Positions 1-5,007 of a DNA stretch of 5,007 bases are shown one piece after another. The notes beneath the pieces are model-generated. The model made no database searches and was not told the DNA's origin. It saw nothing but the letters and a program-made list of their open reading frames with translations. The first letter of the stretch is position 1, and each line of letters opens with the position of its first letter. Source of the DNA: Planctomycetota bacterium (lineage in GTDB: Bacteria; Planctomycetota; J058; J103); contig RFJN01000144.1 of the NCBI GenBank assembly GCA_003694875.1, positions 1-5,007 on the forward strand. Direction: 5' to 3'. The position numbers and the translations under genes were made by a program.

Positions 1-944
1 CCGCTGCCGGGCCCGCGAGCGACACCACGGCCGCGCGGCCGCAAGGACAGACGCAGTCCGCTGCGGTCGCGTCGACGGTGAGCACCACCGCGGACGAGAC
101 CACCTCGCCACAGCAGCCCACGACGAGCGCACAGGTCGAAGCCGCCGCGACGAGCGAGACACGCCGCCCGACCGCACAACGGGCGGCGGCCCGTGCGGTG
201 ACGTCGCCGAACTCGACCTCGAACGCCGCAGCGGCCACGGCCCGGCACGAGACGAACGGTGTGCAGCGACACGACGCGCCCCCGGTCCCGTCTGCCGCCG
301 TGGCCGGCACGGCGACGGTGTCGCCCGCCACGGGCGAGGGCAGCGGCCGCGCTTCGGCAGCGAGCACCTCGACACAGCGCGTCGACGCGGCAGCGGGGCT
401 CACGGGTCCTCGCCCACGCGGGATCCGCTCGACGGTCCGACCGGGCCGTGCGGCAGCGCAGCCGCCAGCGGTCGACCGCGAGATGGTGACCGAACAGCTC
501 GCCGACCACCTGCGGCTGCAGATCCGCCGCGGCGCACGCCGCGCACGACTGCAGCTGCGCCCGGCCGAACTCGGCAGCGTCGACGTGCGGCTGCACATGG
601 GCCGCGAGGGGCTGCAGGCGGAACTGCGGCTCGAGCGCCCCGAGGTGGCGCAGGCGGTGCGGCACTCGCTCGGTGAACTGCGCGCCGCTCTCGAGTCGGC
701 CCGACTGCCCGTGGGCCGGATCGAGGTGCAGCTCGCGACGCCGGACGGCCTCGTCGCAACCGGCGGCGGTGCAAACCCGGGCGGTCACCAGGCCTCGATG
801 TCCTCGCACACCGGCGGCGGGGGCGGACACACCGGCGGCAGCGCCGCGCCACACGACAGCCGGTTGCGATCGCCAGCGTCGGACAGCGGCGCGCCCGAAC
901 GGCTCGAGACCCGCGCTCCGGGCCGGCTCGATCTCATCGCCTGA
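1..944 (+). CDS. fliK: Flagellar hook-length control protein FliK, C-terminal part (5' end outside window)
   Basis: FliK is the secreted molecular ruler that sets hook length and switches the flagellar type III export gate from hook to filament substrates. The frame (first full codon at base 3) is open from the window edge to TGA 942-944, giving 313 visible residues. The GTG at 78 is internal, since the frame continues upstream with the same composition. Visible residues 1-160 are a low-complexity Ala/Thr/Ser/Pro/Arg linker, as is usual in FliK. Residues about 161-249 (bases 483-749) match the Flg_hook (PF02120) pattern: LQLRPAELGSVDVRL, then LQAELRLERPEV, then a helix and LPVGRIEVQL. A Gly/His/Ser-rich tail follows and ends in RLDLIA. 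No cysteine is present. flgD follows after 38 nt, the expected neighbour. The C-terminal domain call is firm; N-terminal length and start are unknown. Confidence 0.9.
   Translation, partial: AAGPASDTTAARPQGQTQSAAVASTVSTTADETTSPQQPTTSAQVEAAATSETRRPTAQRAAARAVTSPNSTSNAAAATARHETNGVQRHDAPPVPSAAVAGTATVSPATGEGSGRASAASTSTQRVDAAAGLTGPRPRGIRSTVRPGRAAAQPPAVDREMVTEQLADHLRLQIRRGARRARLQLRPAELGSVDVRLHMGREGLQAELRLERPEVAQAVRHSLGELRAALESARLPVGRIEVQLATPDGLVATGGGANPGGHQASMSSHTGGGGGHTGGSAAPHDSRLRSPASDSGAPERLETRAPGRLDLIA
807..839 (+). repeat. Two copies of a 12-bp direct repeat in the fliK tail
   Basis: The sequence CACACCGGCGGC occurs at 807-818 and again at 828-839, a 21-bp period. It encodes His-Thr-Gly-Gly twice, separated by a glycine run (HTGGGGGHTGG). 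The period is a multiple of three, so copy-number change would keep the fliK frame. It lies in the linker after the conserved FliK domain and probably reflects low-complexity drift rather than a regulatory element. Confidence 0.6.
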
Positions 945-969
945 ATTCGCCCGGCCATTCCAGTCCCAC

Positions 970-976
970 AAGGAGG
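970..976 (+). promoter_or_regulatory. Strong Shine-Dalgarno that fixes the GTG start of flgD
   Basis: AAGGAGG lies 6 nt upstream of the GTG at 983 and is followed by T, so it is nearly fully complementary to the 16S rRNA 3' end. No ATG in this frame occurs before the conserved FlgD domain; the first in-frame ATG, at 1121, would remove part of it. The site therefore decides the GTG start. It sits in the 38-nt fliK-flgD gap, where I see no promoter motif. Confidence 0.85.
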
Positions 977-982
977 TTCCCC

Positions 983-1405
983 GTGCATACCCAGCCGCTG
1001 TCCGGACTCCAGAGCGCGTCGATTGGCGCCGGCGCCGCCCGAAGCAACGACCCCGCCGCCGCGCTCGGCAAGGACGATTTCCTCAAGCTGCTCGTGACGC
1101 AGCTCGAGTACCAGGATCCCATGAACCCCGCGGACGGGACCGAGTTCACCGCACAGCTCGCCCAGATGCGCTCGCTCGAGCAGACCGAGCAGCTCAACTC
1201 GCTGATCAAGGACATGTTCAACGCGAGCCGGCTCGCCGACGCCAGCCAGCTCATCGGCCTCAAGGTCACCTACCTCGACACCGAGACCGGCGAACGCGTG
1301 CCCGGCACCGTCGGCGGCGTGGCGCTCGACGGCGATCGGGTGCTCGTCGACGTGGGCACGCGGCGCATCCCGCTCGAGCACGTGCTCTCGGCGCAGAGCG
1401 AATAG
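983..1405 (+). CDS. flgD: Flagellar hook assembly scaffold (hook cap) protein FlgD, short form
   Basis: FlgD caps the growing hook and guides FlgE subunit insertion; it is exported by the flagellar type III system and is absent from the finished flagellum. The protein is 140 aa. Residues 1-30 are a flexible leader. Residues 31-85 carry the FlgD N-terminal signature (PF03963): DDFLKLLVTQLEYQDPMNP, then EFTAQLAQMRSLEQTEQLN. The FLKLL stretch (33-37) corresponds to the hydrophobic export-gate recognition motif described in Salmonella FlgD. Residues about 88-137 look like the Tudor-like barrel (LIGLKVTYLD, GTVGGVALDGDRVLVDVG, IPLEHVLSAQ). The Ig/FnIII-like domain inserted in the roughly 230-aa enterobacterial protein is missing, so this matches the short form seen in Bacillus. 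GTG start with a strong ribosome binding site. Stop TAG 1403-1405. No cysteine. Confidence 0.95.
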   Translation: MHTQPLSGLQSASIGAGAARSNDPAAALGKDDFLKLLVTQLEYQDPMNPADGTEFTAQLAQMRSLEQTEQLNSLIKDMFNASRLADASQLIGLKVTYLDTETGERVPGTVGGVALDGDRVLVDVGTRRIPLEHVLSAQSE

Positions 1406-1471
1406 GCGTAACCGGAACGGATCGCGGCGAGCGCGCCGCCGTCCTGCAACCGTAGTGGAGAAGGCAACGCC

Positions 1472-3103
1472 ATGGCGACCTCGATTTCGCTCGCCGGTGT
1501 CACCGGCATGATCGCACACCGTCGCATGCTGGAGGTGGTGGGCGACAACCTCGCCAACCTGAGTTCGACCGCGTTCAAGGGATCGCGCGTCACCTTCAGC
1601 GACGTGTTCGCCAACACCATGTCGCGCGGCACCAGCCCCAACGCCTCGATCGGCGGCACCAACCCGCGACAGGTGGGAGCCGGGACGCAGATCTCGTCGA
1701 TCGACAAGGACATGAGCCAGGGAACGCTGCAGGCGACCGGCCGGGATCTCGATCTCGCGATCCAGGGGGAGGGCTACTTCGTGGTGACCGACGGCGCGCA
1801 GGACTTCTACACACGCGCCGGTACCTTCGATCTCGACGAGGACTTCGGGCTCGTGCACACCGGTACCGGGATGCGCGTGCGCGCCGCCTCCGGCGAGCCG
1901 ATCCAGATTCCGATCGACGCCGGGGTGCCCGCGAAGGCGACCACCCAGGTCACGCTCGCCGGCAACCTTTCCGCCGACGCGCGCCCGCCGGCCACCGAGG
2001 TGCTGCGGGCCTCGCTGCCGTTCACCGCCGGCGGAACGCCCGCCACGCTCTCGACCGATCTCAACGCCCTCGATGACAACGTCGTCGACTACGTGCCCGG
2101 CGACATCATCACCGTCGCCGGTCGCGACGTCGACAGCTCGGTGGTCACCGGCGACTTCGTGTACGGCACCGGCGCCGGCCAGAACGGGACGACGGTGGGT
2201 GACCTGATCAACTTCATCAACTCGCTCTACACCGGGGCGACCGCGAGTCTCGACGCGAACGGCGAACTCGTGCTGACCGCCAACGCCGAGGGCAACGCCG
2301 ACCTCGCGCTGACGGTGACCGACGCGATCGGCAACACCGGCTCGACGCGCTTTTCCGACCACGCCATGTTCCTCGAGACCGACGGCTACGACGGCGACGT
2401 GGTCGACAGCTCGATCGAGATCTTCGACAGCCTCGGGCGCGCGCACGCGCTCAAGCTGCAGTTCCGCCGCTCGCTGACCGGGTGGGATCTCGACGCCTCG
2501 ATTCCCCCCGAGGACGGCACGATCATCGACGGCGCCGTGCAGGGGCTCACCTTCAACCCCGACGGCTCGTTCAGCCTGGTCGCGGGCAGCGGTACCGGCG
2601 ATCCGCTGATCCGCTTCCAGTTCGACGGACTGACCGAGCCGCAGGTGATCTCGTTCGACTTCGGGACCCCGGGCGACTTCGACGGACTCACCTTCTTCGG
2701 CGGTCTGAGCTCGGCCACCGCCACCGACCAGGACGGGTTCGAGGCCGGCTCGCTCGCCTCGCTGTCGGTCACCCCCGAGGGCATCATCCAGGGCTTCTAC
2801 ACCAACGGGCTGCGCCAGGATCTCGCGCAGCTGCAGATCGCGAGCTTCGCCAATCCGGCGGGCCTCGAGCGTGTGAGCGACTCGCTGTTCACCGCCTCGC
2901 CGAACTCGGGCAAGGCGGTGGTGGGCACCGCCGGCGCGGGGCGCAACGGCACCGTGGTCGCCGGCGCCCTCGAGGGCTCGAATGTCGACGTCGCGATCGA
3001 GTTCACGCGCCTGATCAGCGCCCAGTATGGCTTCCAGGTCAACGCGCGCTCGATCACCACCACGAGCGACACCCTCCAGGAACTGGTCAACATCCTCCGC
3101 TGA
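1472..3103 (+). CDS. flgE: Flagellar hook protein FlgE, enlarged
   Basis: FlgE polymerises into the hook, the universal joint between rod and filament. The protein is 543 aa, against about 400 in E. coli. The ATG at 1472 follows GGAGAAGG (1457-1464) at 7-nt spacing, and the N-terminal helix starts at once, as expected. Residues 1-45 are the D0 helix with GDNLANLSSTAFKGSR, a variant of the family motif NNLANxxTxGFKxSR. Residues 49-71 hold GGTNPRQVGAGTQ. Residues 90-135 are the core shared by rod and hook proteins (DLDLAIQGEGYFVV, FYTRAGTFDLD). About 158-300 contain GNLSAD and a large insert (TVGDLINFINSLYTGATASLDANGELVLTANAEG). About 305-345 resemble the hook D2 domain (SSIEIFDSLGRAHALKLQF). 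The C-terminal D1/D0 part has LSVTPEGIIQGFYTNG, LQIASFANPAGLERV, GALEGSNVDVAIEFTRLI and a final helix ending LQELVNILR. The length and the hook D2-like section separate it from FlgF and FlgG. No cysteine. Confidence 0.96.
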   Translation: MATSISLAGVTGMIAHRRMLEVVGDNLANLSSTAFKGSRVTFSDVFANTMSRGTSPNASIGGTNPRQVGAGTQISSIDKDMSQGTLQATGRDLDLAIQGEGYFVVTDGAQDFYTRAGTFDLDEDFGLVHTGTGMRVRAASGEPIQIPIDAGVPAKATTQVTLAGNLSADARPPATEVLRASLPFTAGGTPATLSTDLNALDDNVVDYVPGDIITVAGRDVDSSVVTGDFVYGTGAGQNGTTVGDLINFINSLYTGATASLDANGELVLTANAEGNADLALTVTDAIGNTGSTRFSDHAMFLETDGYDGDVVDSSIEIFDSLGRAHALKLQFRRSLTGWDLDASIPPEDGTIIDGAVQGLTFNPDGSFSLVAGSGTGDPLIRFQFDGLTEPQVISFDFGTPGDFDGLTFFGGLSSATATDQDGFEAGSLASLSVTPEGIIQGFYTNGLRQDLAQLQIASFANPAGLERVSDSLFTASPNSGKAVVGTAGAGRNGTVVAGALEGSNVDVAIEFTRLISAQYGFQVNARSITTTSDTLQELVNILR

Positions 3104-3149
3104 CGGGCGGTGGTTCTGAAACGCGGTCGAACGGAGCGACGGACGGGCC
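3104..3149 (+). other. flgE-flgF gap with only a weak ribosome binding site
   Basis: These 46 nt contain no promoter-like motif, T-run or stable terminator hairpin. The purine-rich candidates upstream of the flgF ATG are GGAG (3133-3136, 13 nt away, longer than ideal) and GGACGG (3141-3146, only 3 nt away). This contrasts with the strong sites in front of flgD and flgG, and suggests weaker translation initiation for flgF. Confidence 0.45.
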
Positions 3150-3869
3150 ATGATCGACGGAATCCTGCAGGGCGCGGCGACCATGGACGCGGCGGCGACG
3201 CGGCTCGATCTCGCCGCGGCCAACCTCGCCAACGCGGCCACCCCCGGCTACAAGCGTCGCATGCCGGTGCTGCACAGCTTCGCGGCCGCGCTCGCCGCCC
3301 AGCGTGCGCAGGGCGAGCGCGGCGCGCCACTCGTGCGCGCCGACGTCGCGCGCGACGACAGCCCCGGACTCGGCGAGCGCACCGGCAACCCCCTCGATGT
3401 CCTGCTCGAGGGCGACGGCTGGCTCGCGGTGCAGACCGATCGCGGCGAGCGCTACACGCGCGCCGGAGCGCTCGCGGTGGCCCCCGACGGCACCCTCGTC
3501 ACCCGCGACGGCGATCCGGTGCTCGGCGAGGGCGGACCGCTGCGGCTGCAACCCGACGGCGGACCGCCGGAGATCGACCGCAGCGGCGTGGTGCGCCAGG
3601 GGCAGAACGAACTCGGCAAGCTCCGGATCGTGCGCTTCGACGCCGGGGCGCGCCTCGAGCCCGAGGGCGGGGGACGCATGCGGCTCGCCGAGGGCAAGCC
3701 GCAGCCCGATCCGAACACGCGCGTGCTGCAGGGGCACCTCGAACGCTCCAACGTCGACCCGGTGCTCGAACTCGTCGACATGATCAAGGCGCTGCGGCTG
3801 TTCGAGGCGGCCGCCAACACGATCAAGACCCAGGACCGCACCCTGTCGGCGCTCACGCGCGCGATCTGA
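3150..3869 (+). CDS. flgF: Flagellar proximal rod protein FlgF
   Basis: FlgF is a subunit of the proximal rod, in the drive shaft crossing the periplasm, and is exported by the flagellar type III system. The protein is 239 aa, close to the usual 250. Residues 1-37 form the D0 helix ending LANAATPGYKRR, the family motif with Ala replacing the first Asn and Tyr replacing Phe. The ATG at 3150 gives the full helix, whereas the Met at residue 12 would remove its start. Residues 78-115 carry the shared core (GNPLDVLLEGDGWLAVQT, RYTRAGALAV, then DGTLVTRDGDPVLG). Residues 149-163 read VRQGQNELGKLRIVRF, typical of FlgF. The C-terminus has VLQGHLERSNVDPVLELVDMI and a helix with AANTIKTQDRTLSAL. The absence of the FlgG-type stretch after the D0 helix, the FlgF-like middle and the position before flgG support FlgF. 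It is more divergent than its neighbours. No cysteine. Confidence 0.9.
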   Translation: MIDGILQGAATMDAAATRLDLAAANLANAATPGYKRRMPVLHSFAAALAAQRAQGERGAPLVRADVARDDSPGLGERTGNPLDVLLEGDGWLAVQTDRGERYTRAGALAVAPDGTLVTRDGDPVLGEGGPLRLQPDGGPPEIDRSGVVRQGQNELGKLRIVRFDAGARLEPEGGGRMRLAEGKPQPDPNTRVLQGHLERSNVDPVLELVDMIKALRLFEAAANTIKTQDRTLSALTRAI

Positions 3870-3884
3870 GCAGGAGGACGACCC

Positions 3885-4676
3885 ATGTTGCGTGCGCTCA
3901 ACACCGCCTCGACCGGCATGCGGGTGCAGCAGGTACAGCTCGATATCGTGGCCAACAACCTCGCCAACGCGAGCACAACCGGCTTCAAGGCCTCGCGCGC
4001 CGACTTCGAGGACCTGCTGTACGTCACGCTCGAGCGCCCCGGCGCACAGACCGCCACCGGCAGCCAGGCGCCCACGGGGCTGCAGATCGGCAGCGGCGCG
4101 CGGCTGATCTCCACCTCGCGCAACCTGCAGCAGGGTGCGCTCGAGCAGACCAACCGCCCGCTCGACGTCGCGATCGAGGGCAAGGGCTTTCTGCAGGTGC
4201 AGCTGCCCGACGGCTCCACCGCCTACACCCGCGCGGGCGCGCTGCGCGTCGACGCCGACGGCCAGCTCGTCACCCCCGAGGGCTACCGCCTCGTGCCGCC
4301 GGTCACCGTCCCGCAGGACGCGCTCGACATCAAGATCGGCCGCGACGGCACCGTCTCGGTCTCGCCGTCCGCCGCCCCCGATACCCAGACGCAGGTCGGC
4401 ACGATCCAGCTCGCGGTGTTCACCAACCCCGCGGGCCTCGAGGCGATCGGGCAGAACCTGCTGCGCCAGACCCCCGCCTCGGGCGCGGTGCAGCTCGTCA
4501 CCCCCGGCACGAGCGGCGCCGGCTCGATCGTGCAGGGCTCGCTCGAACGCAGCAACGTCGACGTGGTGACCGAACTCGTCAACCTGATCTCGACCCAGCG
4601 CGCCTACGAGATCAACTCGCGTGCGATCCGCAGCGCCGACGAGATGCTCGGCACCACCAACAACCTGACGAGGTAG
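3885..4676 (+). CDS. flgG: Flagellar distal rod protein FlgG
   Basis: FlgG builds the distal rod, the straight shaft inside the P- and L-rings to which the hook is joined. The protein is 263 aa, the normal length. The ATG at 3885 follows AGGAGG (3872-3877) at 7 nt, and the gap to flgF is only 15 nt. Residues 1-38 contain the near-consensus D0 motif IVANNLANASTTGFKASR. Residues 46-65 (YVTLERPGAQTATGSQAPTG) match the FlgG-specific stretch that stiffens the rod relative to the hook (YQTIRQPGAQS... in E. coli). Then come GLQIGSGAR, LEQTNRPLDVAIEGKGFLQVQLPDG, AYTRAGAL and DIKIGRDGTVSV. The C-terminus carries GSLERSNVDVVTELVNLISTQRAYEINSRAI and DEMLGTTNNLTR. This is the most conserved protein in the window. 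No cysteine. Confidence 0.98.
   Translation: MLRALNTASTGMRVQQVQLDIVANNLANASTTGFKASRADFEDLLYVTLERPGAQTATGSQAPTGLQIGSGARLISTSRNLQQGALEQTNRPLDVAIEGKGFLQVQLPDGSTAYTRAGALRVDADGQLVTPEGYRLVPPVTVPQDALDIKIGRDGTVSVSPSAAPDTQTQVGTIQLAVFTNPAGLEAIGQNLLRQTPASGAVQLVTPGTSGAGSIVQGSLERSNVDVVTELVNLISTQRAYEINSRAIRSADEMLGTTNNLTR
4670..4674 (+). promoter_or_regulatory. Shine-Dalgarno of the next gene, overlapping the flgG stop
   Basis: GAGGT at 4670-4674 lies in the last sense codon of flgG and reaches into its TAG stop (4674-4676), 6 nt before the ATG at 4681. A ribosome terminating on flgG covers this site, so the downstream gene is probably translationally coupled to flgG. The position supports the ATG at 4681 as the start. 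Confidence 0.65.
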
Positions 4677-4680
4677 AACC

Positions 4681-5007
4681 ATGCGACACGGTACGACCCG
4701 GTGGTGGACGGTCATCGTAAGCGTGCTCGCGCTCGTCCCGCTCGGCGCGTACGCGCTGCCCGCCGGCGAGCCCGCGGCCAGCGCCCCCGCCCCGGCACGC
4801 CCGGCGGTGACGGTCGCGGTCTCGCCTCACGAACAGCTCGCGCTCGTGCGACGCTTTCTCGCCGAGGCGCTCGGGCGCACTCCGCAGGACATCGAACTCG
4901 AGGCGAATGCGCCGCTCACCCCGCTGCGGCTGCCGCTCGAGGGTGCCGCCGGACTGCGGGTGGAGTGGGACGGCGCGCGCGGGCTGCGGCCGGGCGGCGC
5001 GGTGCGA
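4681..5007 (+). CDS. flgA: Probable flagellar P-ring assembly chaperone FlgA (3' end outside window)
   Basis: FlgA is a periplasmic chaperone that helps FlgI subunits assemble into the P-ring around the rod. The frame from ATG 4681 stays open to the window end (109 codons). Residues 1-25 look like a Sec signal peptide: a short basic start (MRHGTTR), a hydrophobic core (WWTVIVSVLALVPLGA) and likely cleavage after Ala-Tyr-Ala at 25. An Ala/Pro-rich spacer (27-45) leads to a helix (LALVRRFLAEALG) and strands such as IELEANAPLTPLRLPLEGAAGLRVEW and GLRPGG, which fit the N-terminal half of FlgA in a general way. No lipobox cysteine is present, which argues against FlgH, the L-ring lipoprotein. The 4-nt gap after flgG is typical of a flgF-flgG-flgA-flgH-flgI order. 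The C-terminal SAF domain that would settle the identity is missing, so the name rests mainly on context and export signal. Confidence 0.75.
   Translation, partial: MRHGTTRWWTVIVSVLALVPLGAYALPAGEPAASAPAPARPAVTVAVSPHEQLALVRRFLAEALGRTPQDIELEANAPLTPLRLPLEGAAGLRVEWDGARGLRPGGAVR

Noticed and set aside
78..80. GTG as the start of the first gene
   Set aside because: The frame is open to the window edge with the same Ala/Thr-rich composition, and the upstream bases show no Shine-Dalgarno. FliK is normally longer, so the true start lies outside.
945..982. Sigma-54 or sigma-28 flagellar promoter in the intergenic gaps
   Set aside because: No GG-N10-GC pair in a TGGCAC...TTGC context and no TAAA...GCCGATAA-like element was found here or in the other gaps.
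1406..1471. Intrinsic terminator between flgD and flgE
   Set aside because: The only stem is 6 bp and is not followed by a T-run. The flgE ribosome binding site comes soon after.
785..3241. An 818-codon open frame on the - strand, antisense to the end of fliK, flgD, flgE and the start of flgF
   Set aside because: Long antisense frames are expected where third codon positions are almost all G or C. Its translation is a compositionally biased mix of Arg, Gly, Val, Glu and His with no recognisable domain, and the + strand genes are clear family members.
1547..3968. AACCTCGCCAAC repeated at 1547-1558, 3222-3233 and 3957-3968
   Set aside because: Each copy encodes the Asn-Leu-Ala-Asn motif of a rod/hook paralogue in the same place near the N-terminus. 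It reflects shared ancestry and codon bias, not a repeat element.
3087..4715. A 542-codon open frame on the - strand across flgF and flgG
   Set aside because: Same GC-driven effect: low-complexity translation, no family resemblance, and full overlap with two well-supported genes.
3110..4720. A 536-codon open frame on the + strand, out of frame with flgF and flgG
   Set aside because: The translation is dominated by Arg, Ala, Gly and Pro with no domain. It spans two real genes in another frame and has no convincing ribosome binding site.

Overview
The window is one uninterrupted block of flagellar rod/hook genes, all on the + strand: the 3' part of fliK, then complete flgD, flgE, flgF and flgG, then the 5' part of a gene that is probably flgA. 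It is a core motility cluster rather than an accessory region. I see no mobile element, CRISPR array, RNA gene, defence locus or undescribed system, and no convincing promoter or intrinsic terminator. All gaps between genes are short (38, 66, 46, 15 and 4 nt), which suggests one transcript that extends beyond both ends of the window.

Organism: the DNA is very GC-rich, with G or C at most third codon positions. A distal-rod gene (flgG) followed by an apparent periplasmic FlgA, the P-ring assembly chaperone, points to a diderm (Gram-negative) bacterium. The hook protein looks unlike the enterobacterial one: it is 543 aa long, has a GGTNPRQVG segment after the N-terminal helix, and carries a large insert. 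From memory these traits resemble hook proteins of Planctomycetota and some delta-type lineages, but I cannot place the phylum from this sequence alone.

Layout: 1-944 encodes the Ala/Thr/Ser-rich linker and C-terminal hook-length-control domain of FliK. 983-1405 encodes a short, Ig-less FlgD hook cap. 1472-3103 encodes the large FlgE hook subunit. 3150-3869 encodes FlgF (proximal rod) and 3885-4676 encodes FlgG (distal rod). 4681-5007 encodes a signal peptide and the N-terminal part of a probable FlgA, cut by the window end.

How they work together: FlgF and FlgG are exported by the flagellar type III apparatus and build the rod. FlgA, exported by Sec, helps assemble the P-ring around it. FlgE polymerises into the hook under the FlgD cap, and FliK measures the hook and switches export specificity when it is complete. 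The order therefore groups hook-building genes (fliK-flgD-flgE) directly ahead of rod/ring genes (flgF-flgG-flgA).
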